Source: Closterium sp. Naga37s-1 (taxonomy: Eukaryota > Streptophyta > Zygnematophyceae > Desmidiales > Closteriaceae). From it: 64,000 nucleotides of DNA. Below, piece after piece: positions 44,560 through 55,499 of this stretch (position 1 is the first letter of the stretch; each line of letters opens with the position of its first letter). The DNA lies in contig CANJKZ010000068.1 in assembly GCA_947471745.1 (NCBI GenBank), positions 3,329,001 to 3,393,000 of the forward strand, written 5' to 3'. The notes below the pieces were generated by a model, which worked only from the letters and a program-made list of their open reading frames with translations, was not told where the DNA came from and searched no databases. The position numbers were made by a program, and so were the translations under genes.

Positions 44560-45624
44560 TGTTGATGTTACTTGCTACTCAGGCTATTATGACTTGATCA
44601 AACTTAAAACCTCTCCTCGGGGTCACCTCCAAGGGTCCTTGGGTGCCTGGTAGAAGACCAGCCCCTATCCTCGGGTCCGAGTTTGTAGAGAGAGGAGTCA
44701 AGATTGACTTAGCCAAAATTAGCAAGAGTACCTCCAACGTCGCGCAGCGTATCGTGCAGACCGTCGATCGGATTAAGTTGAATTCGCTGTATTGAAGCTC
44801 ACTCCATGAGCTTTAAAATATGCCAAGTTGCCTCGCGAAAAGTTCTGCTATTGCAGAGTTATGGCTCGGACAAACTAGCGTACTAGCGTTAACTCAGGTA
44901 GCATTCCGCCGTCAAACCGCATAGATACGAAATTCCACGAAAGAAGAAATTCCCTTGATTCAAGTTGACTATATCCAAGGTACAAACAGAGAAGGATTGA
45001 ATAGATAAAGCTAGCAGGGACCTTGGAAATCCCCCTGGGAACAACCAGGTATGATCCCAAAAGATTCCAAACAATAGAACCAACCCTGGCTTGACAAAAC
45101 AGCAGGTGGTAGGCTGGTAAACAACCTCTGGTTCTGTTTTTCCAACCTGGGATCACATCAACCAGGTTCAGGTTCTGAAAACAGAACCTATTTCGTCCTA
45201 GTGCAACCAGACAAAAGCTGGTTCCGCTGGTTTCCCCTGGCCCTGTAGCATGCAGATACAAACAAACAACATCCAACCTTCACCTAATTGTACCTCTATA
45301 GTGCCTGCGCTGCTCTATAGTTAACCAAACAAAACAGTACAATTTCGTGTTGGATAAAACTGAATCTGCGCAATCAAATCAACCGAACTGCAAAGCTTCC
45401 ATCTTGGGTTCCTTTGCGAGCTCGTCCTTTCTACTTGCACTGTTCATAGTGCGTACATTGTTGTGTGAAAGCGCACATTGCAGGAAAACTTGCAAATGCA
45501 TCAAGCAAAAATTGCGAAAGCAAACAAGCAGACGAACACACCATTTATACGCAAATGCATTCGCATACGCATACTCGTACAAACAGACGGCAGGATGTCG
45601 TGCTAAGTGAATTTGCACCCAACA
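44560..45624 (-). repeat. 3' LTR (family A) of F1
   Basis: In the sense of the element it starts TGTTGGGTGCAAATT at 45624 and ends CATCAACA at 44560. It matches 1641-2684. Satellite follows downstream in the same relative orientation as after 2684. Confidence 0.88.
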
Positions 45625-45640
45625 TACTCCCCATTAGCCC
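45625..45640 (-). promoter_or_regulatory. Polypurine tract of F1
   Basis: The sense sequence GGGCTAATGGGGAGTA directly precedes the LTR start. Confidence 0.75.
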
Positions 45641-45649
45641 GCCCCGCAT

Positions 45650-47280
45650 TCCCACATTTCCGTGCTACTTCATGCTCATTCCTCTTATGCGCACACAATG
45701 CCTATGTGGCTCATTTGCAAGCCTTTTGGTGAGGAAGTCTGTTGGCTGCTGGTGTGTCTTGTGTAGATCGGGTTCACCGTCCCCCTCTTCACCTCCTTAT
45801 GTAGCCAGTGCCACTTGATACGCATGTGCTTGTTCAGCCCGTGAAGCACAGTGTTCCTGGCCATCTCAAGAGCCCCCTTGCTATCACAAAACAGCGGTGT
45901 AGTAGCCTTCTGCTACTGACCAATCTCCTCTAACAGCCTCCTCAGTTAAATCACCTCCTTCACCCCATGGAACATCGCCATGTACTCGGACTCCACCGAG
46001 GAAAGGTCTGTCTCCGTCTACTTCTTGGACCTCCAACCAACGGGTCCTCCCCCAACCAGGCAGATGTATCCTCCCACAGAAGAGAAATCTTCCTTCTCAG
46101 AAGCCCAAGTTGCATCAGTAAAGGAGGTGAGAAAGAGCTTGCCTTCTCCAAGCCTCCCCCCCTTCTCCTTCAGCACCTCAAACCCTTTCTGCTTCACATG
46201 TACAGATGCAGAGTATTGAACTCCAATGCTCGGATGTGAGATCAGGTACTTCACCACGCGCTCAGCTGCATCTACCTGCTCCTTTGACGGATTCTGCACC
46301 TCCCTAGCCAGCTGCTTATCCGAGAATGAGATGTCAGGCCTCGTGTGAACAGCTGCATACAAGAGGCTGCCCACCAAGGACTAAAAATGCTGCTGCCCCT
46401 TGGCTTCAACCCCTTCATCCTCAGCAGCCTTCACGAGCTTGAATTCAGCTGGCAGGGGAGTTGCAACCTTGTGCTCCTTCTCAATCCCATACTTCTCCCC
46501 CAGCTGCATGATGAACTTCTTTTGGTGCAGCTTCAACCACCTGTGATCCAGATCCCTCTCCACGTGCATCCCGAGGTAGTCCTTACCTCCCCAAGGGTCT
46601 TGCACTTGAAGTTCTCCATCAGCTACTGCTGCACATTCTGGATCTCCTTCATGCTGCTGCTGAAGAGAAGAATGCCGTCCACGTAGACCAGAAACATCAC
46701 CAGCTTCTCCTTCTCCCCTTGAGGAAAAGGCTCTGATCACAGCTGCTGGTCCTTAATCCCATCTCCTCTAAAACAGTTGCCAAATTCTGGTACCAGCGGC
46801 GTGGCGCTTGCTTCGAGCTGTAGACAGACTTGTTGAGCTTGCACACCCTGCCCGTACCATCATCATACCCAGGTGGCTGTGTCATGTATACCTCCTCCTC
46901 CCCTTGATATGTCCATCTGAATGATACATTTCCCAGTAACGGCTGCATCTCCTAAATCCTGGGAGCAAAGTTCTCATTGAAGTCCTGCTTCTCCTTCAGC
47001 TGAAACCCCTTTGCCACCAACCTACTCTTGTAGATGGTAACCTTCCCCTTGTCATCGGTCTTCATCCTTAGCACCCACTTGCACTGTACCGCTTTCTTAC
47101 CCTCTAGAAGCATCAATAGATCCCAAGTCCCATTCTCTAGCTGGCTCTAGTATTCAGCATCCCTAGAAGCCAGCCGCTTGTCCCTATCCGGCCCAGCTTA
47201 TGCCTCCTCCATGCTAGGTGGTTCCTCTGGTGCAGGGGCTACGGAGAGAGGTCTACGGGACTTGGTCTTTGGTCTAAGCA
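45650..47280 (-). pseudogene. RT and RNase H region of F1
   Basis: The minus strand has EEVYMTQPPGYDDGTGRVCK, LNKSVYSSKQAPRRWYQNLA, DYLGMHVERDLDHRWLKLHQ, GSLLYAAVHTRPDISFSDKQ and SFTDATWASEKEDFSSVGGY, then VGWRSKK and diverged RNase H up to about 45700. This is typical copia RT-RNase H, closer to E than to B or D. Many breaks. No intact frame exceeds 120 codons. Confidence 0.88.
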
Positions 47281-48310
47281 TGGGGTATGAGTGATTTCTG
47301 CGTCCGGTCCTTAGTCGTTTGCTTGTGCTCGCACTACTTGCTCATTCGCAGGGAAATTTAGCAAGAGTCTCACTAGCAAAAGACTACAGCAATGGTGGCA
47401 ACAACATTGACACGCAAGACTACATCAGAGCTAGCAAGCATGCTGGTCGACCTCCAGCGCATTACGGTTGACCACGATCCAGCGTTACAAAGCTCGCAAG
47501 CGGCTTGCAAGCGTTGCAAGTCCTTGGTGCGCCAACACTGCAGCAAGTTGGCTACACAGTGTTGCACCCGCATGACAACGGTGCACCTGCTTCGCAGGTG
47601 CGTGCGGCTGGTTGGTGCACCACGCCTCGTCACGTGCACAGCGCAGACGCCTGCACGAGTACATGCCAGCGACTACGCCCACCAGCCACGTCGACCTCGG
47701 GATACCACTTCTGAGGTCGGCCTCGCAGAAACCACTTGGGCGACCATCGTGTGCCTCCGCAGAAACCTGTCGCCCGGGTAACCTGGTCGACCGGGCAATC
47801 CTGGCGATCAACAGCTTCATGCTCTGCGACCACCCAGGGAGACGACCACCAGCTCGGCGCCATGAAGACAGCGCCTGCAGGTCGGCCTCGCCAGGCTCGA
47901 CCTCCCCAAGCTCGGCGCCTTCCAGCTCGGCGCCTACCAGCTCCCCTGTCCAAGTCAACGTCGACGCCTCACAAAGTCGGCGTCCACCCTCGTCGACCAC
48001 CAGGTCTTTGTTCGACCGCCGGCGCCCCATCGTCGGCGGTGTGGCAGTGGCCTCGAGCAGATCAACTAGCTCGTCGACATGCGCGCCCACAACGGTGTCG
48101 CCCACTGCAGCTAATCGGCTGCGCTCCCAGCACACTGGACTACAATATCGGCTTTGCCCAAGCGAGGACGGGGCCAACAACTCCTGTTGACACTCCCCTG
48201 CCACGTTCACGCCCGGGACCCCAGCCCGCACGGCAGTACCACTCGGAGAAGGGCCCGCCGGCGTGCACACAACACACAGCAAGCCGGTCACCGCACCAGC
48301 CATGCAAGAG
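47281..48310 (-). mobile_element. LTR B with 3' element end (B3), inside F1
   Basis: 47290-48190 matches the LTR at 4277-5243, ending TTGACA. 48191-48310 matches 5244-5360, the polypurine tract and 3' region of B1. It is thus the 3' end of a family B element without coding sequence. It separates the integrase and RT remnants of F1, so it went in after F1. No target duplication could be made out. Confidence 0.82.
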
Positions 48311-48507
48311 GTAATGGCACGTCGTTGGTGAGCACCCTGTTCCTTGCTACAGTTGCATGCCGGACAGCATGGGGCCACATGGAGTGGCCCACTCCTGATT
48401 CTATTGTCCGGTTTGCCCGTTTTGCTACACCGTTGGACTGTGGGGTGTAAGCCGTGGTCATCTCCCTTTGGATGCCCTGCTTATTAAGCCAAGCCATCAT
48501 TCCTGAA
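48311..48507 (-). pseudogene. Integrase end fragment of F1
   Basis: The minus strand has AWLNKQGIQREMTTAYTPQS, NGVAKRANRTIESG and HAVRHATVARNRVLTN, the last third of a copia integrase core. It overlaps in family with 1123-1640. Confidence 0.82.
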
Positions 48508-49841
48508 TGGAATACTGTTGGAGGATATCTATATGAAGCAGCCCGACAGCTATGACGATGGTACCAACCGGGTGTGCAAGCTTAAGAAGGCTATCTGCGG
48601 CCTTAAGCAAGCACCTAGGTGCTGGTACGAGAAGCTGGAGGAAGTGTTGCTCACTGGAGGCTTCAAAACATCCCAAGCTGACCACTGCTTGTTCCTGCTC
48701 GGAGAAGGGGAGCAGCGGCTCTTGCTGCTGGTTTATGTCAATGACATACTGCTGTTCTCACCTTCTATGGAGCAAATTGAAAGAGCTCAGGATCTGCTGA
48801 TGGACAGCTTTAAGTGTAAGATGCTTGGGGATGTCCATTATTTCTTGGGGCTGCAGATTGAGCGAAATGTTGAGAGGAAGTGGTTGAAAATGCATCAGTC
48901 ACAGTACATCTATGGCGTGATGGAGCGTTATGGTGTGACTGAGGGTCGCACTTTGATGACGCCGTTTCCTGCAGGCTACAAGCTATAGAAGGCAACTGAG
49001 GATGATGATGTGCTCGAGGATGAGCAGCAGAATGAGTACCAGTCACTCATTGGGAGTATTATGTATGCAGCAGTGCATACGCGACCTGATGCTTAATTCG
49101 GAGTGGGGCAGCTGGTCAGAGTTGTGCAGCAGCCCACAGAGGACCATTTGGAGGTGGCAAAGCGCATGGTGCGCTACCTCAGCTCTCCCGCATCTGCTGG
49201 TGTTCAGTTTTCAGATAGGAGGCCAGCTGAAGCAACCTGGAGCAGATGGGGTCACTCCTATAACCTTGAAGCTGTCGTGCTTCACTGACGCTACATGGGC
49301 CTCGGAGGATGAGGATCAGTCATCTGTGGGTGGCTATATGTGCATGGTTGGAGGAGGACCAGTAAGTTGGAGGTCCAAGAAGCAGAGTGAGATTGCTCAG
49401 TCTTCGGCAGACACAGAGTACATGGCGATGTATGATGCCATTAAGGAGATAGTGCTCCTGAGTAAGCTGCTGAAGGACATGGGAGCTGAACAAGAGGGAC
49501 CTACACCACTTTTCTCTGACAGCGAGAGTGCTATTGCCATGGCCACTAATCCTATCCTGAATGGGCTGAACAAGCACATGAAAGTTAAGTGGCACTGTGT
49601 GAGGCAGATGGTGAAGGAGGGGGCTGTTGAGCTTCATTCGGTGAAGGCCTGCAAGCAGGCAGCTGATTTTTTTACCAAGAGACTACCCGAGAGCGCACAT
49701 TGGAAGTGTGCTAAGATGTGTGGCATGATGTTGCACTAGTGTGTCCAGCGATTTCATAGGGCATGTGTGTTTGTCTGTGTGATGAGTTTGCATGCATGTG
49801 ACTGTGTGTGCATGCAGTCCGTTAGTCTGAGGGGGAGTTTG
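48508..49841 (+). pseudogene. RT and RNase H of copia E2 fragment
   Basis: The plus strand has LEDIYMKQPDSYDDG, CKLKKAICGLKQAPRCWYEK, YFLGLQIERNVERKWLKMHQ, SCFTDATWASEDEDQSSVGG, VSWRSKKQSEIAQSSADTEY, SDSESAIAMATNPILNGLNK and KQAADFFTKRLPES. It is very similar to E1 (24630-25850). The end is followed by the E-type polypurine tract (49826-49839) and the start of an E LTR that resumes at 57482 behind D3. The 5' part is missing. A few breaks. Confidence 0.9.
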
Positions 49842-49972
49842 TGTCAGATTTATATGACATAGCTACTGTAGGCTAGAGTGGGGTAGCACATATGGGGTAC
49901 AGTTTTCTAGGGTTTGCTTCTTGTACCCAACTTTCACTTAGTCATTCTCATTCCTGTTTTTCTTGATTCACA
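49842..49972 (+). repeat. 5' LTR of D3
   Basis: 131 bp, identical by eye to 57346-57476. It is short for copia, as in all D copies. Confidence 0.95.
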
Positions 49973-49985
49973 TGGTATAGAGCGG
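49973..49985 (+). promoter_or_regulatory. tRNA primer-binding site of D3
   Basis: TGGTATAGAGCGG begins immediately after the LTR. It is close to TGGTATCAGAGC, the initiator-Met complement. D2 has the same form at 63731-63740. Confidence 0.85.
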
Positions 49986-51150
49986 GTTCCTACATGGGAC
50001 CGTTCCTTCCTAAGGGCCCACCATAAGAATTTTTTTTTTAGCTGCCCGCGCACATTGCGCCCTGCCCTAAATTTTTTTTTTTTTTAGCGGCCCCTACGCT
50101 GCCTCTACGCGGCCCCTACGCCGCCTCCCACGCGCCCCCTATGCGGCCCCTGGCGGCGCCCTGACGAGGCCCCTGCCGGCGCCCTATCGCGGCCCCTGAC
50201 GCGCCCCCCCTGGTGGCGCCCTGACGCGGCCCCTGGCGGCGCCTGACGCGGCCCTGACGCGGCCTGACGCGGCCCCTGGCGGCGCCCTGACGCAGCCCCT
50301 GCTGCGGCCCTGACGCGGCCCTGCCGCGGCCCCTGACGCGGCCCTGACGCGGCCTGCCGCGGCCCCTGCCGCGGCCCTGAAGCGGCCCCTGACGCGGCCC
50401 TGACGCGGCCCTGACGCGGCCCTGCCGCGGCCCCTGGCGGCGCCCTGACGCGGCCCCTGACGCGGCGCCCTGACGCGGCCCCTGCCGCGGCCCTGACGCG
50501 GCCCTGCCGCAGCCCCTGACGCGGTCCTGACGCGGCCTGCTGCGGCCCCTGCCGCGGCCCTGAAGCGGCCCCTGACGCGGCCCTGAAGCGGCTCTGCCGC
50601 GGCCCTGACGCGGCCCTGACGCGGCCCCTGACGCGGCCCCTGCCGCGGCCCCTTACGCGGCCCTGACGCGGTCCTGCCGCGGCCCCTGGCGGCGCCCTGA
50701 CGCGGCCCCTGACGCGGCGCCCTGACGCGACCCTGCCGCGGCCCCTGACGCGGCCCCTGCCGTGGCCCCTGACGCGGCCCCTGACGCGGCCCCTGTCGCG
50801 GCCCCTGACGCGGCCCCGCCTCCTCTCAGCGGCTCCGCCGCCTCCTCTCAGCGGCCCCGCCGCCTCCTCCCAGCGGCCCCGGACGCCGCCCTCTCAGCGG
50901 CCCCGCCGAGCCGCCCAGCAGCCGAGCCGCCGAGCCGCCCAGCAGCCGAGCCGCCCAGCAGCAGAGCCGCCGAGCCGCCCAGCAGCCGAGTCGCTGAGCC
51001 GCCCAGCAGCCGAGCCGCTGAGCCGCCCAGCAGCCGAGTCGCCGAGCCGCCCTGCAGCCGAGCCGCCCGAGCCACCCTGTCCGGTAAGAGCAGCGCCTCT
51101 CTCACAGCACTGCCCTCACCCCACTGTTTGCACTGCTAGTCTACTACTGT
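49986..51150 (+). other. GC-rich leader of D3
   Basis: GGGCCC at 50014-50019 and two T-rich tracts (near 50030 and 50072) are followed by about 750 bases of CCTGACGCGGCC/CCTGCCGCGGCC units of roughly 12 bp (50090-50820). Next is CAGCCGAGCCGCCGAGCCGC repetition (50900-51070), then the gag start. CpG density is extreme. Open frames in it reflect the repeat. Confidence 0.85.
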
Positions 51151-51151
51151 C

Positions 51152-52177
51152 ATGGCTACCCCTAGTGTCCTCGCTTTTGACGCTGAGGGTCGGGCCATTG
51201 ACTTTGACGTCTGGATAGATGACCTGCAGCTTTTCTTACAGTGCGATAGGGCAGACGGCCTCTCCCTCTTTGACCTCACTTCTGGTGCCTCTCCTGCTCC
51301 CGCCACTGATGCTGACGCAACTGTTCGCTCCCAGTGGGCCACGCGCGATGCTGCTGCACGTCTTGCTGTGCGTCGCCACCTGCCTACCTCTGAGCGTGCG
51401 CACTTTAGCCAGTACAAGAGTGCTCAGACCTTGTACGACGCTGTAGTTGCACGCTACTCCTCCCCTGCCACTGCTGCACTGAGCCGCCTCATGCTACCGT
51501 ACCTCTTCCCTGACCTTGCTGCCTTTCCCACAGTCGCTGACCTCATCACGCACCTCCGCACTAGTGACACTCGCTACCGCGCTGCGCTTCCTGCTGAGTT
51601 CTGCGCCAAGAACCCCCCCCCCATGTACATCACCCTCTACTACATCGTCACCCATCTCCCTGACTCCCTTCGCGTAGTCAGGGACCACTTCCTCTCGGTT
51701 TGTCCCACCACTCTCACCGTTGACCTCCTCGAGAAGGCCCTCCTAGCAGCAGAAAAGAGCATAGTCGCTGTAGGAGCCTCTCGTGGTGACCCTCGCACCC
51801 CCATCTTTGAGGGGTGTTCCCCCTTCCCTCTTTTGCCCTCTGTTGCCTCTGCTGCTGCGGCCGACCTCGCTGGTTTGGAGTCGGTTGGGGCAGCGTCTAC
51901 CCCTAGCGGGAGACGCCGCCCTGGCAGGGGCAAGGGGGGCAGGGGCGCTGGAGGAGCTAGCGGGGGCGGTGGAGGCGGCGGTGGAGGTGGTGGAGGAGGT
52001 GGTGGTGGCGGTGGGAGTGGTGGCGGGGGTGGAGGTGTAGGTGGCGGCAGTGGAGGCGCAGGAGGCAGCGGCGGTGGCGGAGGGAGCGGAGGTGGCGGCG
52101 GTGGAGGAGGAGGCGGCGGAGGAGGTGGAGCTGGTCGGGGTGGCGCTGCGCAGAGGGTCAGCTCCGGTGGTGGTCAG

Positions 52178-52212
<35 letters not shown>

Positions 52213-52680
52213 CACTCGTGACGTCCCCTCCCCTCAGCAGCTCCGTGAGTGGTACACTGCACGCCAGAGGGGTGGGGGTGCTGGTCCGTGCACCTACGTC
52301 CTGCGCACCGGCGACCGCGCGGGTGAGCAGTGCGGGGGTGCGCACTCCACCCAGCGCTGCTTTGGCCGCCTCACGGACGCTTGGCGTCACCAGTTTCCTG
52401 AGGCCACTGAGATCCCCCGCTGGGGTGAGCTGTCTAGGGCGGGTGTAGCTGTCTTTGACCTTGACTTTGATGCTATTCTTGCTGCCGTGTATACTGTGAC
52501 TATTAGTGATGAGGGTGACTGTTACCGGTGTTTTCCGCCCGACCCGGGCATTGAGACTGCTGCTCTAGGTACTGGTGAGGCTGCTGCTCTAGGTGCTAGC
52601 GAGGCTGCTGCTCTAGGTGCGTCTACTCCCTCAGGTGCTGGTGAGTCTGCTCTCTCAGGTTCTGCGTCGGCTTCGGCCTC
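51152..52680 (+). pseudogene. gag region of D3
   Basis: The start is MATPSVLAFDAEGRAIDFDV at 51152, the first Met after the leader, with the counterpart in D1 near 19340. Gag phrases include LPTSERAHFSQYKSAQTLYD, YLFPDLAAFPTVADLITHL, THLPDSLRVVRDHFLSVCP and TVDLLEKALLAAEKSIVAVG. A Gly-rich tract (51960-52150), a Gln run (CAG repeat, 52180-52210) and a Cys/His-containing stretch (PCTYVLRTGDRAGEQCGG, then HSTQRC) follow, perhaps a modified knuckle. It would be the capsid precursor, running on into protease. Confidence 0.92.
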
Positions 52681-54120
52681 CCACACCTTCACACTTGACT
52701 CGGGGGCTTCTCGCTCCTTCTTTCGAGACCGCACCACACTCACGCCGCTTGGCCGGCCAGTTGCGGTCTCCCTGGCAGACCCCTCTAGGGGTCCTGTCCT
52801 TGCTCACTTCTCCACTGTCCTCCCGTGTCCGGCGGCCCCCTCTGGCACCCTGTCTGGTCTCTACCTCCCCTCGTTCTCTACGAACTTGGTGAGTGGTGCT
52901 GACCTACAGGATGCGGGGGTTCACCAGTTCACTCCTGCGAGTCAGCGGGTGACCCACTGCACGGACGCTCGGACAGGCCGCCACCTGGCCACGTTTACAC
53001 GTCGGCCAGGGTCGAGCCTATACACACTGACCACTGCGTCTCCTCCAGTCCCTGCGTCTGGTCAGGTAGCTGCGTCGGGTCAGGTGTTTGCTGCAGCGTC
53101 CAGGTCTGGTCCTGAGTCTGCCCCCTGTTCATGTCGCCTCCTGTCTCACGAGACTCTCCTCTGGCACCACCGCCTTGGTCACCCCTCCCTGCTTCGTCTC
53201 CGAAGCATGGCCTCCCGTGTCCTTGTCTCTGGTCTTCCCCGGTCCCTCCCTCCCCTTCCTCCGGGGCCTGGCCCTACCTGCGTCCCCTGTGTCGAGGGGC
53301 GGCAGCGGGCTGCCCCTCACTCCTCCCAGTTTCCTCCGACAGAGGCCCCGCTGCAGACGCTTCACATGGACGTGTGGGGCCCGGCCCGCGTCCGTGGACA
53401 GGGTCACGAGCGCTACTTCCTGCTGGTGGTTGACGACTACTCGCGTTACACCACAGTCTTCCCCTTGCGCAGCAAGGGTGATGTCACTGAGGTGTTGATC
53501 GACTGGATCCGCGCAGCTCGTCTCCAGCTCAGGCGGAGCTTTGGCTCGGACTTTCCTGTTCTGCGTCTGCACTCTGACAGAGGCGGAGAGTTCTCCTCTG
53601 GCCTTCTTGCGAGCCTACTGTCGTGCACGAGGCATCCGCCAGACCTTCACGCTTCCGGACTCTCCACAGCAAAATGGGATTGCTGAGCGCCGCATTGGCA
53701 TGGTCATGGACGTCGCCCGTACGTCCATGATGCATGCGGCTGCCCCCCATTTTCTGTGGCCGTTTGCGGTTCGGTACGCGGCGCATCAGATCAACCTTCA
53801 GCCCAGGGTCTCCATGCCGGAGACCTCCCCAGCTTTGCTGTGGACGGGGAAGGTTGGCGATGCGTCTGCGTTCCGTGTCTGGGGATCTCGGGCGTTTGTC
53901 CGCGACTTGTCTGCGGACAAGCTGTCCCCTCGTGCTGCTCCTTGCGTCTTCCTGGGTTTCCCCCTTGACGCCCCAGGGTGGCAGTTCTACCACCCCACCT
54001 CTCGCCGTGTTCTGTCCTCCCAGGACGTCACGTTCGACGAGTCGGTCCCCTACTACCGCCTCTTCCCCTACCGCACTCCGTCCCTCCCCCCGCCACCGCT
54101 CTTCCTTGTACCAGGTCCCC
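52680..54120 (+). pseudogene. Protease and integrase region of D3
   Basis: HTFTLDSGASRSFFRD near 52680 is the protease site. The GAG-pre-integrase follows (LLWHHRLGHPSLLRLRSMAS, CVPCVEGRQRAAPH), then the integrase core: LQTLHMDVWGPARV with the first Asp, FLLVVDDYSRYTTVFPL, LRLHSDRGGEFSSG with the second Asp and LPDSPQQNGIAERRIGMVMD with the Glu. The C-terminal module is VWGSRAFVRDLSADKLSPRA and SSQDVTFDESVPYYRLFPY. The order is normal for copia. D2 holds a close copy on the minus strand (61613-62640). Confidence 0.93.
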
Positions 54121-54179
54121 CCCCGGTAGACCCCCTCCCCCCTCAGTGTCCTGCCCCTTCAGGTGTGTCCCAGGTAGAC

Positions 54180-54900
54180 GCTGTTGAGCCTGTCGAGGTC
54201 GCTGGTGACTCTGGTGCTGCTGAGGGTGCTGAGCCTGGGGGTGCTGACTCTAGGGGTGCTGAGCGTGTGGGTGCTACGCCTGGGGGTGCTGAGCCTGGGG
54301 GTGCTGAGCCTGGGGGTGCTGAGTCTGGGGGTACTCCGACTGGGGGTGCTGAGCCTGGGGGTACTACGCCTGGAGGTGCTGAGCCTGGGGGTGCTGCGTC
54401 TGGGGGTGCTGAGCCTGGGGGTACTACGCCTGGAGGTGCTGAGCCTGGGGGTGCTACGCCTGGTGGTGCTGTGCCTGGCGGTTCACCGGGTGCTCCCTCT
54501 CGCCGAGAGCCACTCTCTCCCCAGGAGCTGCGTGAGTGGTTTGCCCGGCGCTGGAGGCGAGCTGCTGGAGCTGCTGGAGCTGGAGGTGCTGCGGGTACTG
54601 GAGGTTCTGTTGCTTCTGAGGGAGCTGGTGCCACGGGTCCCGGAGGTGCTCGTACTGGGAGTTCTGGAGCTGCTGGACCTGCGGGTACTTCTGGAGCTGG
54701 AGTTGCTGCGGGTGTTGGCGCGGAGGCTACTGCTGTCGGTCCTGGAGGCAGTCCTGCTGGGGGTACTACTGGTGCTGCTGGGGGTTCTGGAGCTGGAGCT
54801 GCTACTGGTGCTGGTGCTGCCCCTGCGGGTGCTGGTGCTGTCCCTCCTGTGTCTGGAGTCGCCGCGCGGCCTCGGCCGTACTTCGTTCCGCTCCTTCAGC
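54180..54900 (+). repeat. 30-bp coding repeat in the D3 integrase-RT linker
   Basis: GGTGCTGAGCCTGGGG and related units repeat about nine times at 54230-54480, coding GGAEPGGATPGGAEPGG. Next comes a Gly/Ala-rich stretch (GAAGAGGAAGTGG, 54550-54850). D2 has the same repeat with a different unit count at 61330-61530. The repeat also opens a Leu/Val frame of about 250 codons in the next phase in both copies. Confidence 0.9.
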
Positions 54901-55499
54901 AGGTTCTTGGTCTCCCGCCTTCTACTGGTCCTCCTCCTCCCTTAGAGTGTCCACAGCCTGTCCCGTCGCAGTTACAGTTACAGCCGGCCTCCCCACTGCC
55001 TGCTCCGTCTCCCTACACTGGTCCTACTGGAGGTCTTGCTGAGCGTCGTGAGCCTGCGTCTCGCCCTGCGTCGCCTGTCCGTGCTGCTCGCACTAGTGGT
55101 CGCGGTTCGCGTCAGCGTCCTTCTCCTGTCCCTGGCACGCACCGGATGTCTCTGCATCCGTCCACTGCTCCTCTGCGTGCCCCTTTGCCTTCTCCTCCTG
55201 AGTCTTCTCTTCCTACTCTTGCCGACCCGGAGTCGGACTCTCTTCGCGCTGCCAGTCCTACTGTCACGCGTCTCCTTGCTACGGTTGTCACTGACCCTTC
55301 CTTTGAGTCCACTGCTGCGTCTGCTCTAGTTGCTGAGCTCGTCGACTTTGCTGCTCGCTGTCGCCTAGACTACGTCGCCAGTCTTGTTGCTGAGTCTGAG
55401 TCTGTCTGTCCTCCGTCCGTCGGGGGTGAGTGTGCCCTTGGCACGGACGTCCTTGAGGACAGACAGGAGGAGTTCCAGTGCTTGGCCGCTGCTTCACCT

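Larger units (their letters stand above)
44560..48507 (-). mobile_element. Copia element F1, truncated, with B3 inside
   Basis: From right to left: end of integrase (48311-48507), an inserted LTR B piece (B3, 47281-48310), RT and RNase H (45650-47280), polypurine tract (45625-45640) and a family A LTR (44560-45624). This is the only place where LTR A is joined to coding sequence by a polypurine tract, so it links LTR A with family F. The upstream part is missing where E2 begins. Many breaks; old. Confidence 0.8.

Noticed and set aside
52120-52220. CAG run as a host polyglutamine gene
   Set aside because: It lies within the continuous gag frame of D3, after the Gly-rich tract.
54184-54945. 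253-codon Leu/Val-rich frame, with a 251-codon partner at 60782-61537
   Set aside because: Both copies arise from the 30-bp coding repeat read in another phase. Conservation follows from the repeat and from the Pol linker, so no second protein is needed.
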